Part shown: one piece after another, positions 15,442 to 24,646 of the stretch
Numbering within the stretch: position 1 is the stretch's first letter
Layout of the letters: each line of letters opens with the position of its first letter
Origin: a virus
IMG/VR virus record: IMGVR_UViG_3300043411_000921
Span: 177,400 to 241,399 of that record
Length of the DNA stretch: 64,000 bases
Direction: 5' to 3' (one strand)
Made by a program: the position numbers and the translations under genes
Notes under the pieces: generated by a model
The model's input: only the letters and a program-made list of their open reading frames with translations
Databases searched by the model: none
Told to the model about the DNA's origin: nothing

Positions 15442-15933
15442 TTAAAATTGCATCACAATGTTATCCGCACGGATCGTCAAGGTGATATCCGCGGTTGCAG
15501 TGCCATCATCCATTGACAAATCTCCGAAAGCGGCTGTTGTCACGAATGCACCCTTGACATCCCAGAGTTGGACGACTGTTCCCACGGGATCCAACATCTT
15601 GATTTGGATGTCGCGTTTATAGAAGTCTGGATAACCCGCACGCCCAGAAACAGACTCGTAGCAAAGACGAATCCATTCCATGACTTGTTGAGCACCCGAA
15701 GGAGCAATCGCGTCATACAGCGTAACAGAAAGAGTTCCAAAGGTTGTCTTTCCGGCAATGTAACGTGTGGAGTTGATCCAGTTGAGTGCAACTTCTTCTG
15801 TTGAGACTTCTGGTCTTGCTGCGGTTTTGATAAGGAAGGCATCAATGCCTTCGATAGCAAACACGAAGCTTCTTTTCATCAGCGGAGTAAACTTCGCTGG
15901 GAGCATTTCTGAAACTGAGAGAGTTTGAGCCAT
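15442..15933 (-). CDS. tail tube protein (gp19-like)
   Basis: 163 aa, the length of T4 gp19. It forms the inner tube through which DNA passes. Typical features are the KRSFVFAIEGIDAFLIKTAA opening, GTLSVTLYDAIAPSGAQQV and the MLDPVGTVVQLWDVKGAF strand. It follows the sheath genes as in T4. A TAGTTA late box lies 30 bases upstream. Confidence 0.85.
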   Translation of the reverse strand: MAQTLSVSEMLPAKFTPLMKRSFVFAIEGIDAFLIKTAARPEVSTEEVALNWINSTRYIAGKTTFGTLSVTLYDAIAPSGAQQVMEWIRLCYESVSGRAGYPDFYKRDIQIKMLDPVGTVVQLWDVKGAFVTTAAFGDLSMDDGTATADITLTIRADNIVMQF

Positions 15934-15963
15934 GATGTTGTTTCTTCTTTCCTCTATTTTCCG

Positions 15964-15970
15964 TAACTAG
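15964..15970 (-). promoter_or_regulatory. late-type -10 box TAGTTA
   Basis: GCTAGTTACGG on the minus strand, 30 bases before the tail tube ATG. Confidence 0.55.
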
Positions 15971-15986
15971 CTGTTTTTCTCAGGAT

Positions 15987-18900
15987 TTAGCCGCCCACGA
16001 AGTTGTCGCGGTTGGTAACAACGAAGTCGATAGCAAAGAACTCAAGACTTGTTGTAGGAATCAAGAAGATCTTGCCCTTCATTGTCTTGTTGTCGAGGTC
16101 AGCCTGGGTTGTGGTTGTTGTGTCGATAGCAACCTTGTATCTCTCGACACCACCAGCAGCTTGATATCTCGCCAGGATTGGTTGAACAGCAGCGTTGAAA
16201 GCAGCCAAGGTTGACTCTCTCGCTGGTTCAAACAAGAATCTTGTTGCGACTTGACGAACTTCCCTTCTAATCGTAATCAACAAACGACGAACGTTGACTC
16301 GGTTGAGCAAACTGTCCTTGTTGAGCAAAGTCTTTTGTCCCCAAACCACTGGGCCGACTCCTTGCTTGGACAAGAGAAGGTTCAGCCTTGCCACATAAAG
16401 GGCATCTGCGTTGGCTTGATTGAGTGCAACAGCAAAGTCTGTGACGTTGCTGAGAGTGCCCCTTGTAAAGCCAGCAGGAGCGTTAAATGGCTGTCCAACC
16501 GTATCGTTCTTGGCATAAACACCAAGCACTGCAACAGAAGGTGGAACCTTTTCAACAACTGTTCCATTGGGCAGAGCGATGTTTGTGTCTGGGAAGTAAG
16601 CTGCTGCAAAGGAGCTATTCACACCTCTGGAGACAAATGCTTGCGCGGTTTGAGACACATTCACAGATTCATAGCTTCCAGTGATAGAAATTCCGTTCAC
16701 ATCATATTGTTCTGGATCCATGATGTAGAAGCAGTCAAATCTATCTTGTTCCATTGCATTGACAACCGTGTCTGTGACGTAGCGAACACGGATACCAGGA
16801 ACAGTCAGAAGCTGGATGCTGACTTCGTTCACGTCAGAAACAATGTCGGTTGCTTTCAGGTAGCTTTGAACCGTTGGACCGTTTACCAGACCACGATCAG
16901 TCCTTGCAATTTCTTGAGCAACAGCGGCATTCTTGAGATAACGTGTGTCTTGGTTGAAGATCCTCACACCATCGAATCCTCTTTCAAGGTAGAAGGAGAA
17001 CTTGGCAAGAGATTGAACTGCGGCATTTTGGTTCAAGTCACTGACACGCAACGCCCTTGTTTTTGTTGTCTCGTCTGCTGAGATGTTTCCACCGCGAACA
17101 TAACTCCAGGACAAAAGAGAGGTGATAGAGGTGTCTGGACGATCTCCGCTTCCTGTAACAACCTTCACCTTCTCCAGAGAGAAAAGGTTCTTGTTGAAAA
17201 CGTCACAATCCAGAATGCCATTATCCACGGTTGAAGCTTCTCCTGTGTTGGCATAAACCGCAGGTTGCATGTTGGTTGCATCGCTGAAGCTTGGGAAGTA
17301 TTTGCTGTAACCAACGAGGCCAGAGTTAAACTGAGTGCTTCCGTTCGGATCAGTGAGACTTGTCACATTTTGAAACTGAACACCCCAGAAAAGAAATGTG
17401 TCAACACCAGAACTTGCATTGGACTTTTTCAAGTTCAACCGCATTGGAATTGGTGGTTGGGAGGCACTAAAAAGTGGAACCAAACCGATAGAAGATGTTG
17501 CGAAGTATGGATAACCAGGATCCAACAAATCTCCGTGGCCAAGGTTGTAAAGGCTGCTGCTTCCTTGTGTGACAAGGTGTTGTGGACCTCTAAAACCAAA
17601 TGGGATGGAAGAAGGATCCGCTTCACCTGAATCGACTGCATCAGACACTTCAACGCGAACGAACCTGGAGTTGACTGGATAATCCCCAGTTGTCACAACC
17701 TTCTGGGAATCGAGGTCTGTGTCGAAGTTAAAGAATGTGTGTTGCGTACCAATGATCTTGGCGATGTACCTTGGGTTGGTTGGATCCAATGAGAGATTTG
17801 TGTATGTCTCCAGAGCGCCTTCAGAATCCAAAGAGTTCATTCTCTTCACGAGAACGGTAAAGGTTCCGTAAGGCTGTGTAGAGTTTCCAGGTTGAATGTT
17901 GGTGATAGAGATTTTCACATCACCGTTTCCAGCTTCACCATCAGAAAGGTGATGAAACCTGAAAAGGTTAATTGGGTTTCCACCGAATCCTTGGGAAATA
18001 ACCCAAGGGGACAGAGCGGTGCTATAACGGTCAGCAAAGCCCTCAAAATTTGGAGTGATGGTAGACCCTACATTGGATGTATGCGTGGCGTTAGAACCCG
18101 ATCCTGGAACCAGGAATGCCACGTTTTCAACCGTTCCATAAGCCGAACCGGACTCGGGATGAATAATCCCAGAACCCGTTGGAACAGCCAAAGCAGAAAA
18201 TACATCAAAGTGAGCATAGAGCAAGTGCCCTGCCTGATCTGTTTTCAGAGGATCTGTGTTCAGAACACTGGGGAAGTAGTTGATGGCTTGTGGGTCAAAG
18301 CTGGCTGTGATGACGTTTGGATAGCGTGTGTCTGTCCCCTTGTGTCCATTCAGCAGCAAAACAAAGTTCTGTTGTCCGTTTGCAAGTTGGATCGAACCGG
18401 AGAAACCTCCATTGAAAGTTGACTCGGTTGCAACCAAACCGGATCCGGGTGCTGGGGAAGGTTGAGCAGCAGAGGACAAACGAAGAACAACGCCGGATGG
18501 GGCAAAAAGGACGCCACGAACAATTGGGGCTGCATTTGTTGAATTTTGCAGACCTGCATCAGAGAGAAATGTACTTCCAGCAGACTCGGACATAAAGGCA
18601 CCGAGCATGTAAACGCTTCCAGTGACTCCACCATAGTTCGCATAGATGTTGGCACCGATTGCTCCATCTGAACCACTGATTTGTTCAGCACCAACAACAA
18701 ACCCAGCTCTTGCCACGGTTCCATCGGCAGCACGGGCAGTACCATCTCCAGCACCGAGCACCCTGACCTGGATCATTGGAACAGAAGTATTTCCAAACCA
18801 TTCTCTCGCAGAGAGATACCCAAGAGGAGTGTTTGCGTTCATCCCACCGAAAACAGAAACATAATCGGAAAGGGTTGTTGTCAGAACGGGAACGAAGGCT

Positions 18901-19013
18901 GGTCCTTTTGTGGTTGGGGAAATTACGCAAGCAGGCACGCCGCTTGGTGTTCGGGTTGTTGGTTGACTAATGTCGAATTCTCTAGCTGAAACACCTGGGC
19001 TCAAAAGTGCCAT
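15987..19013 (-). CDS. tail sheath protein 1 (gp18-like)
   Basis: 1008 aa against 659 in T4 gp18. It polymerises around the tube and contracts at infection. The N-terminus (SAREFDISQPTTRTPSGVPA then VISPTTKGPAFVPV) and C-terminus (VNVRRLLITIRREVRQVATR) are the conserved sheath ends; the extra length is in central insertions likely on the outer surface. A second, related sheath gene lies just upstream. A TATTTA box and a terminator precede it, so it is a separate late transcript. Confidence 0.85.
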   Translation of the reverse strand: MALLSPGVSAREFDISQPTTRTPSGVPACVISPTTKGPAFVPVLTTTLSDYVSVFGGMNANTPLGYLSAREWFGNTSVPMIQVRVLGAGDGTARAADGTVARAGFVVGAEQISGSDGAIGANIYANYGGVTGSVYMLGAFMSESAGSTFLSDAGLQNSTNAAPIVRGVLFAPSGVVLRLSSAAQPSPAPGSGLVATESTFNGGFSGSIQLANGQQNFVLLLNGHKGTDTRYPNVITASFDPQAINYFPSVLNTDPLKTDQAGHLLYAHFDVFSALAVPTGSGIIHPESGSAYGTVENVAFLVPGSGSNATHTSNVGSTITPNFEGFADRYSTALSPWVISQGFGGNPINLFRFHHLSDGEAGNGDVKISITNIQPGNSTQPYGTFTVLVKRMNSLDSEGALETYTNLSLDPTNPRYIAKIIGTQHTFFNFDTDLDSQKVVTTGDYPVNSRFVRVEVSDAVDSGEADPSSIPFGFRGPQHLVTQGSSSLYNLGHGDLLDPGYPYFATSSIGLVPLFSASQPPIPMRLNLKKSNASSGVDTFLFWGVQFQNVTSLTDPNGSTQFNSGLVGYSKYFPSFSDATNMQPAVYANTGEASTVDNGILDCDVFNKNLFSLEKVKVVTGSGDRPDTSITSLLSWSYVRGGNISADETTKTRALRVSDLNQNAAVQSLAKFSFYLERGFDGVRIFNQDTRYLKNAAVAQEIARTDRGLVNGPTVQSYLKATDIVSDVNEVSIQLLTVPGIRVRYVTDTVVNAMEQDRFDCFYIMDPEQYDVNGISITGSYESVNVSQTAQAFVSRGVNSSFAAAYFPDTNIALPNGTVVEKVPPSVAVLGVYAKNDTVGQPFNAPAGFTRGTLSNVTDFAVALNQANADALYVARLNLLLSKQGVGPVVWGQKTLLNKDSLLNRVNVRRLLITIRREVRQVATRFLFEPARESTLAAFNAAVQPILARYQAAGGVERYKVAIDTTTTTQADLDNKTMKGKIFLIPTTSLEFFAIDFVVTNRDNFVGG

Positions 19014-19041
19014 GTTGTTTATCTCCGTTTCGGTTGCTGAT

Positions 19042-19047
19042 TAAATA
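19042..19047 (-). promoter_or_regulatory. late-type -10 box TATTTA
   Basis: CTATTTAATC on the minus strand, 28 bases before the sheath 1 ATG and just after the terminator hairpin of sheath 2. Confidence 0.55.
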
Positions 19048-19050
19048 GAA

Positions 19051-19082
19051 CAACCCAGGAAAACGACTGCTTTCCTGGGTTG
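19051..19082 (-). terminator. hairpin between the two sheath genes
   Basis: CAACCCAGGAAA pairs with TTTCCTGGGTTG (12 bp, 8-base loop). It lies after the stop of the upstream sheath gene on the minus strand. Confidence 0.65.
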
Positions 19083-19120
19083 CTGAGATGGTTTTGAACT
19101 ATGGTTCTAGTGTGTTTGGA

Positions 19121-22100
19121 CTATCCCAGAGTCACTCCCGAAGGAAGAAGCACAAAGTCCATTGTGATGTATTCTACTGCTCTCGTTGGAAGAACCCTGA
19201 TTTGAGCATTCATTCTGTTGCTGTTCACGTCGTCTGCGGTGTTGTTTCTTCCATCACAGATAACAGCGAATTGCTCGATGCCCTGTTGGAGTTGGATGGC
19301 AGAGAGAACCAAGCTGGCTTCGCTGACGAAACGTTGGCGAAGGGCTGGAGTGTTTTGTTCAAACAACATCCTGTTGGCGATCTGAACCACTTGACGCTTC
19401 AACTCAAGAATCATTCTCTTGACGTTGATGCTCTCCAGAGCACTCGTTGCTTGTTGCAGAGTGTTCTGAGAGAAGAAGACGTAGTTTGCGCCAGGGAATT
19501 TGACGATTGGGTTGATATTAGCATCAAACAGGGTGTTTCTATCTCCTTGATTGACTCTGACCGAAGTCAAGACAACGAAGGAAAGGGAGCCACGATCAAA
19601 TCCTGCTGGGGCGAACCAGGGGAATTTCACTCTGTCGTTGTAGCTCAAAGCGGCAACCGCAGCGATGCTTGCTGGGACTGTGACTCTGCGACGGTTCACT
19701 GAGTCATCCATCACAATGTTGGGGAAGTAAGCACCAGCGGCATTGTTGTCCAAAGCCCTTGTGATAAAGGCGTTTGCTGTGTTCTTGATAGAAGCGTGTC
19801 TTGTTGTTTCGCCATCAAAGATACGCAGGCTGTTTTGGTCGTATGGTTGAATATCCATTGGGTAGAAGGAAAGGCCATAAGCCAAGTTCTTTTCAAGGGC
19901 ATAGTTCGTGACCAACGGATCTCTTTGTCCTGGGATTGCCAAGATGTTGTTGTTGGCGATGTTCGGGTTGGTTGCAATGTCGATTGCGGTTCTGTATGCA
20001 ACCACACAACTGTTCGCTGTCGAAACCCCAGTATAGTTTCTTCCAGACACAACGGGGACCGTGCTAAAAAGTGCTCCTGGGCTAATGTAGTTGCTGTTGG
20101 CCACCCCATAGGTTCCCGCCAAGCCAACCTCTGTTGAGGTGGACCTGTCGGTAAATCTGGTTGCTTGTTTGTCGAAGATGTTGACACCATCCCAGCCACC
20201 TTGCATAAAGGTTGTGAACTTGGTGTATGGAGAGTAGTTGTTGAACACAACAGCACTCCCACTGTTCAGCAGAGAGGCAAAGGTCAAGCGGTCGCTGAAG
20301 TTCGTTGCTGCGTAGGTGTTTGAATCAATTGCTGCGTTGCGGAGATAAGCAGCCTCTCTCAGTAGCGTTGCGGGAGATCCAGTCGTCACATCGGTCATGC
20401 TTGTTACATTCAATGCAACCTTCGCAAGAGAGAATTTGTTGTTGTTCAACAGATCGGATTGAGAACCCGTTGTCAAAACTCCCTGTTTTTCAATTCCAGC
20501 AAACTTTGTATAGGAAGCGATCACTGGGTTGATTTCTGTGTTCGTGTTAACGTTCAAAACGTCGTTATTATTTCTTTCGAATTTGACACCCCAAAACAAT
20601 CTTCCATCAAACACGGTTTGAGATGATGGAGCACCGAACTCGGTACCTGAAGCTGTTAGTTGGTTTCTGGTCATCGTGAATCTAAAAGGGACAGGGGGAA
20701 CGATAGAACCAGAAAGCAATGCCCCTCCAGGAACCAAACTGGAGGAAACACCGGAAATCATTGAACGACTGCGAGAGACATTGTTGATTGCATCGGTGAG
20801 AGAAACGTTTGTCAGAGGCATTTGATGCCCGCGGAAACCAAATGGAAGAGCTTTTGCAGGAACTTCTCCAGCATCCAGTTGTGAGCTTGGGATGACACGA
20901 ATAAGGCGGCTACGATTCCCATACTTTCCTTCAACAACCAACCCCCTGTCGTCAGAATCAACCGCATCAAAGTTGAACTTGGTGCGTTTGTCTCCAATCA
21001 CCTTGATAATGTAATTGTCGCTGTTTGGATCCAAACTGAGGTTGCTGAACTGTTCAAGAATCTGTGGATCTGTGTCGGAATCATTGAAAGCACGAACCAT
21101 CAAAGAGAAGGTTCCATAGTTTGTTGATGGGTTTGTTGAAGCCAGCAAGTTTGCAATGCTGATCTTGTATTTGTCATTGGCATAAGCACCATCATCCCTA
21201 CTCTCAACCTGAAACAAATCATATTCAACATTGCCGAATGGTTGAGAAATGAAGAATGGAGTTTTCGGTGCTGTGTACCTTGTGTTAAACAGGCCAAAGG
21301 CTTCGCCAAAAGTGGTTCCAAATTGATTTGTGTATTGAGAGCCTGAGAGGAGAGCAACCGTTGCAGTTGAGTTGCTTGCTGACAAAGCAGCGACTTCGTT
21401 ATCAACGGCATAGTCCAAATACAGCAAGTGTTTCTTGGAATCGAAGTCGAGAGGGTTTGTGTTCAGGATCTTTCCAACATACTTCTCGCTGTTTGGATCA
21501 AGAGAAGCTGAGTAAATTCTCAACCCAGCAAAGCCATCATCAGAACCAAACGTGTTTCCAGCAGAGGAAGAAAGAACAAGCTTAAACAGCCCATTCATCA
21601 AGCCTTCTGTTCCGACTTGAGCAGCTTCCCCAGTGCCAAGACCGCTTGCGTAGGCAGAAGGATTGTAAACACCATTGGAATCAGAAGCACCACTCAAAAC
21701 CATAAACCTGGAATCAGGAGTTGTGAAAAGTGTTGCTCTGACAAGGTTTACTGTTTCACTAATTCCGGGAGTCAACCCCAAAACAGAATAACTGTCGTTG
21801 TTTGTGAACATCGGGAAACCAAAAGACTCGTTGGTTTGAACGTGGTGATTGGCAACAAGAAATTGAACACGACCTTGCAAAGCGCCAGATACAAATGTTG
21901 CCCCAGCACCAACCACTTTTGTTCCGGCGTTGACAACCGTTCCCTGTGTTTCAGTCAATGAAATGTCAACAGAACTACTATTTGCTCCGCAGCCCAAAAC
22001 GCGAACATAGTTTGCCGATGCAACTTCAGATCCTTTTCCTTCGAAGAACTTTTGAACGGCAAAGGTTGCTGGGTATTTTGCATCAACGGTACCGAACTTG

Positions 22101-22264
22101 TTTTCAAAGTCCAAGTAACTGCCGACGCTAATGGGGACGAATGCTGGGCCTTTTTCGGCAGGGCCAATAATTGTGGCTGGGGTGCCTCCAACGGGGGTTG
22201 TCCTCTCTGTAAGGTCGAACTCCCGGTCGAAGTAGTTTGGAGCCTTGAATACTGTTTCTGGCAT
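19121..22264 (-). CDS. tail sheath protein 2 (gp18-like paralog)
   Basis: 1047 aa. Same architecture as the neighbouring sheath: an N-terminal FDREFDLTERTTPVGGTPA then IIGPAEKGPAFVPIS, large variable middle, and C-terminal ESINVKRMILELKRQVVQIA with a final EYITMDFVL. The two proteins align best at their ends. Both reading frames are intact. Whether they co-assemble or serve in different tail zones is unknown. A TAGTTA box lies 37 bases upstream. Confidence 0.85.
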   Translation of the reverse strand: MPETVFKAPNYFDREFDLTERTTPVGGTPATIIGPAEKGPAFVPISVGSYLDFENKFGTVDAKYPATFAVQKFFEGKGSEVASANYVRVLGCGANSSSVDISLTETQGTVVNAGTKVVGAGATFVSGALQGRVQFLVANHHVQTNESFGFPMFTNNDSYSVLGLTPGISETVNLVRATLFTTPDSRFMVLSGASDSNGVYNPSAYASGLGTGEAAQVGTEGLMNGLFKLVLSSSAGNTFGSDDGFAGLRIYSASLDPNSEKYVGKILNTNPLDFDSKKHLLYLDYAVDNEVAALSASNSTATVALLSGSQYTNQFGTTFGEAFGLFNTRYTAPKTPFFISQPFGNVEYDLFQVESRDDGAYANDKYKISIANLLASTNPSTNYGTFSLMVRAFNDSDTDPQILEQFSNLSLDPNSDNYIIKVIGDKRTKFNFDAVDSDDRGLVVEGKYGNRSRLIRVIPSSQLDAGEVPAKALPFGFRGHQMPLTNVSLTDAINNVSRSRSMISGVSSSLVPGGALLSGSIVPPVPFRFTMTRNQLTASGTEFGAPSSQTVFDGRLFWGVKFERNNNDVLNVNTNTEINPVIASYTKFAGIEKQGVLTTGSQSDLLNNNKFSLAKVALNVTSMTDVTTGSPATLLREAAYLRNAAIDSNTYAATNFSDRLTFASLLNSGSAVVFNNYSPYTKFTTFMQGGWDGVNIFDKQATRFTDRSTSTEVGLAGTYGVANSNYISPGALFSTVPVVSGRNYTGVSTANSCVVAYRTAIDIATNPNIANNNILAIPGQRDPLVTNYALEKNLAYGLSFYPMDIQPYDQNSLRIFDGETTRHASIKNTANAFITRALDNNAAGAYFPNIVMDDSVNRRRVTVPASIAAVAALSYNDRVKFPWFAPAGFDRGSLSFVVLTSVRVNQGDRNTLFDANINPIVKFPGANYVFFSQNTLQQATSALESINVKRMILELKRQVVQIANRMLFEQNTPALRQRFVSEASLVLSAIQLQQGIEQFAVICDGRNNTADDVNSNRMNAQIRVLPTRAVEYITMDFVLLPSGVTLG

Positions 22265-22301
22265 GATTTCCTCGCTTTTTGTTGTACGAAAACGTAAAAC
22301 C

Positions 22302-22307
22302 TAACTA
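22302..22307 (-). promoter_or_regulatory. late-type -10 box TAGTTA
   Basis: CGCTAGTTAGG on the minus strand, 37 bases before the sheath 2 ATG. Confidence 0.55.
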
Positions 22308-22335
22308 GCGGAAGGAAATCGGAATACTGACCTGC

Positions 22336-23535
22336 TTAACCCTTGCTGTCTGCGAAGAAACGCAAAAGGGTTTCTTGATCACTCACGGTGTAAATAGTCT
22401 CACCCTGTTTTTGATCAATGTCGGTTTGTTTCACATACTTCGTCAAAGTGGCCCCAGTAACAGGATCCCTGAATTCCCGTTGAAAAACAACCTTCTGTTT
22501 ATCTGTTGGTTTTTGAGCGGTTGCTGGATCTGTTTCAATGTCTGTCAGCACAAAAGGATTCGTTGTTGTTGGATCCAGCTTGGTGCTGTTGTACTGTTCT
22601 TGATTTCTTGTCTCGAACACAGAACCTTGTGCCATATCCACTTCAAACGAAATGTTTACGTTTGACAAATACCTTTTGAATGGAACCTTTTGTCCAGGCG
22701 CAGATGAACCCAACAGATAACCCCGAACAGTCAAGTTGAAACTGTATTTGATCAAACGTTCCGCGTCCGTAATATCATCAGAGTTGTCTTGGGCTTGCAG
22801 CCCCGATTCCATGATAGCTGTAAACCAATAACCCTTGTCAGTTGTCAACTTGAAACCTTTTCCTGGGGCATTCTGAGCCCCGAGAAGAGTTTCCACCATG
22901 TAATTCATGTGTGCCGTGTACGAAGACCAAAAAACAATCTCATAAGTCGCTGTAAAAAACTGAGGAAATGGGATTGCGATGATCTCATAAATGTGGTTGG
23001 CCCTCTGAGGATCAAGGAGCATTCCAGCACGCACGCTAGGGCGTCTAGCAGCCCCATTAGCGCCTTCCCTTAATGTTGATGGGGGTGAGGGTGTTCCAGG
23101 TATTCCAAGGGCGCTGATAAGGCTCTGGTAGTCTTTATCGGATTCATCAAATCTTCTTTTGATCGTCAACTCTCCTGGAAACACATCCCCATGTTGCTGC
23201 TCAAGTCCAGTCCTTCTAATGGCAATAGCTGGAAGCAACAAGGCGCCTGTCTTCGTGTCTCTGAAAGGCTTGAGTCTTTTTGCAAGAGCAAACCTTTCAC
23301 CTGTTGCAAAGACAACGAAGGGCTTTTTGATGTTGATTTGTTTTTGTTGACCTGTGACTCCCTGGAACTCTCTGAAGGGGATTTGTTTATCAAACAGGGA
23401 ATGGACCGAGATGTCAACATCTTCCAGACCACAGGAAGGGATGTAGAAGGTTGATGGATCATTTCCTTTCAGATCATAACCCGTTGGAAGTTGTTCGACT
23501 CCTTCAAGTTCTGGGATGTTGTATCTTGTTGTCAT
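22336..23535 (-). CDS. tail completion / sheath stabiliser (gp15-like)
   Basis: 399 aa. Position between the neck-like and sheath genes matches T4 order (14, 15, then 18). The middle has the gp15-type pattern FPQFFTATYEIVFWSSYTAH and GYWFTAIMESG followed by IKYSFNLTVRGYLLG. gp15 caps the tail and joins it to the head. Longer than T4 gp15 (272 aa), with a C-terminal extension. A weak copy of the dispersed repeat (23043-23131) lies in-frame. Confidence 0.65.
   Translation of the reverse strand: MTTRYNIPELEGVEQLPTGYDLKGNDPSTFYIPSCGLEDVDISVHSLFDKQIPFREFQGVTGQQKQINIKKPFVVFATGERFALAKRLKPFRDTKTGALLLPAIAIRRTGLEQQHGDVFPGELTIKRRFDESDKDYQSLISALGIPGTPSPPSTLREGANGAARRPSVRAGMLLDPQRANHIYEIIAIPFPQFFTATYEIVFWSSYTAHMNYMVETLLGAQNAPGKGFKLTTDKGYWFTAIMESGLQAQDNSDDITDAERLIKYSFNLTVRGYLLGSSAPGQKVPFKRYLSNVNISFEVDMAQGSVFETRNQEQYNSTKLDPTTTNPFVLTDIETDPATAQKPTDKQKVVFQREFRDPVTGATLTKYVKQTDIDQKQGETIYTVSDQETLLRFFADSKG
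23043..23131 (+). repeat. dispersed degenerate repeat, weak copy E
   Basis: CCCATTAGCGCCTTCC and GGGCGCTGATAAGGCTCTGG match the two arms of copies A-D, with more mismatches. Coding through it is intact. Confidence 0.35.
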
Positions 23536-23547
23536 GGTCTACCAACC

Positions 23548-24264
23548 TTATTCATCATAGATTCCGAGCTTTGGGGGAAGAGGGTCATTGTTGAAAGAAG
23601 CAGTTTCATCTCCGTTGACATTGTTGCTATCTGGAGATGGTTCAACTTTCTTGGCACCTGTTCCAAGGGCGATTGGAGCCATTTGGTTGTCCAAGCGTTC
23701 TCTCATGTCACGTTTGTCTCCAGTTGACTCACCTGTGCTTGTGACTGGCAAACCACGTTGTTGTTCGAAGGTGAGTTGTGTTCCTGCTGGAGCAGTTCTT
23801 GGAATGTTGATGTTTGGAACAGTGAATTGAGAAGCACGAACATTTCGTGCTGTCACTTTCCACGCAACATTGTGTTCGGCAAGACCAAAGACGTTCTTGT
23901 CTGCATTCACCAGTGTGAGAATCTCGTACAAGGTGTCGTCATAAGAGAACATATCTCCTTCACTTAGCGTAACACCTTTGTCTTGAAGATCTTTATACTG
24001 GAACAAAACATCTACCCTCGCTTCAATGTCAGGACCAAATGATGTTGTTTTACTGGAGAACTCCGGCATTCCTACAAGCGCGGGAATTTTGATTGGGTTC
24101 TCAAAGATCTTTTCAACAGCTTCGTTGTAAACATCATGCACAAGGCTTTTGACGTAGGAGATTGGGTAATAGTGAACAACCTGACCAACCACATCCTTGA
24201 TGAACTCCTTGGTTAGATCGTTCACAAAGTCAATTTCCTTCTGACCGATGAAAAGCCTTGCCAT
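23548..24264 (-). CDS. neck protein (gp14-like)
   Basis: 238 aa. The opening FIGQKEIDFVNDLTKEFIKD and YYPISYVKSLVHDVYNEAVE resembles gp14-type neck proteins of T4-like phages, which close the filled head and take the tail. Its place between the gp13-like and gp15-like genes supports the call. The C-terminal ~60 residues are low-complexity. Confidence 0.6.
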   Translation of the reverse strand: MARLFIGQKEIDFVNDLTKEFIKDVVGQVVHYYPISYVKSLVHDVYNEAVEKIFENPIKIPALVGMPEFSSKTTSFGPDIEARVDVLFQYKDLQDKGVTLSEGDMFSYDDTLYEILTLVNADKNVFGLAEHNVAWKVTARNVRASQFTVPNINIPRTAPAGTQLTFEQQRGLPVTSTGESTGDKRDMRERLDNQMAPIALGTGAKKVEPSPDSNNVNGDETASFNNDPLPPKLGIYDE

Positions 24265-24268
24265 GTTA

Positions 24269-24637
24269 TCAGTTCATTCTTCTTGTTCTTGCCGCTGGAA
24301 TAAATGGTGAGGAGGAAGCTTCTTTGTTTCCCTTCTCAAGGTTTGAAAAGAATTGATCAGTCTTTTCTTCTCCCTCTTTCCTCTCTTGGGCGAATACACC
24401 AGCAACTTTTTCAGCGGTTGTTGGTTCAACTCCCAGCTTGGCAATATCTTGTGGGGAAGGAGATTTCATTGCTGAAAGCAGGGCTGCTTTGATCTTCTCT
24501 CTCACATCTGGAGAGAGTTCGGGTGCGGCTTTCAAAGCTCTGTTGGCAGCAACCATTGTGTTGAACTTGAACAACTCAACAGGGTTGATTGCTCCCCTCA
24601 GTGCTTCTTTGATGATTTGTTTCAAAATTTTCTTCAT
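24269..24637 (-). CDS. small head-associated protein with CTS-like N-terminus
   Basis: 122 aa. Begins MKKILKQIIKEALRGAINP, one of the clearest copies of the N-terminal peptide shared by head-linked genes. The rest is helical and charged with no known motif. It sits between the gp13- and gp14-like genes. Packaging into the prohead is inferred. Confidence 0.55.
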   Translation of the reverse strand: MKKILKQIIKEALRGAINPVELFKFNTMVAANRALKAAPELSPDVREKIKAALLSAMKSPSPQDIAKLGVEPTTAEKVAGVFAQERKEGEEKTDQFFSNLEKGNKEASSSPFIPAARTRRMN

Positions 24638-24646
24638 TGTCTTCCC

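Noticed and set aside
16251-17081. 276-codon + strand open frame
   Set aside because: Antisense to the tail sheath gene, with no protein-like pattern.
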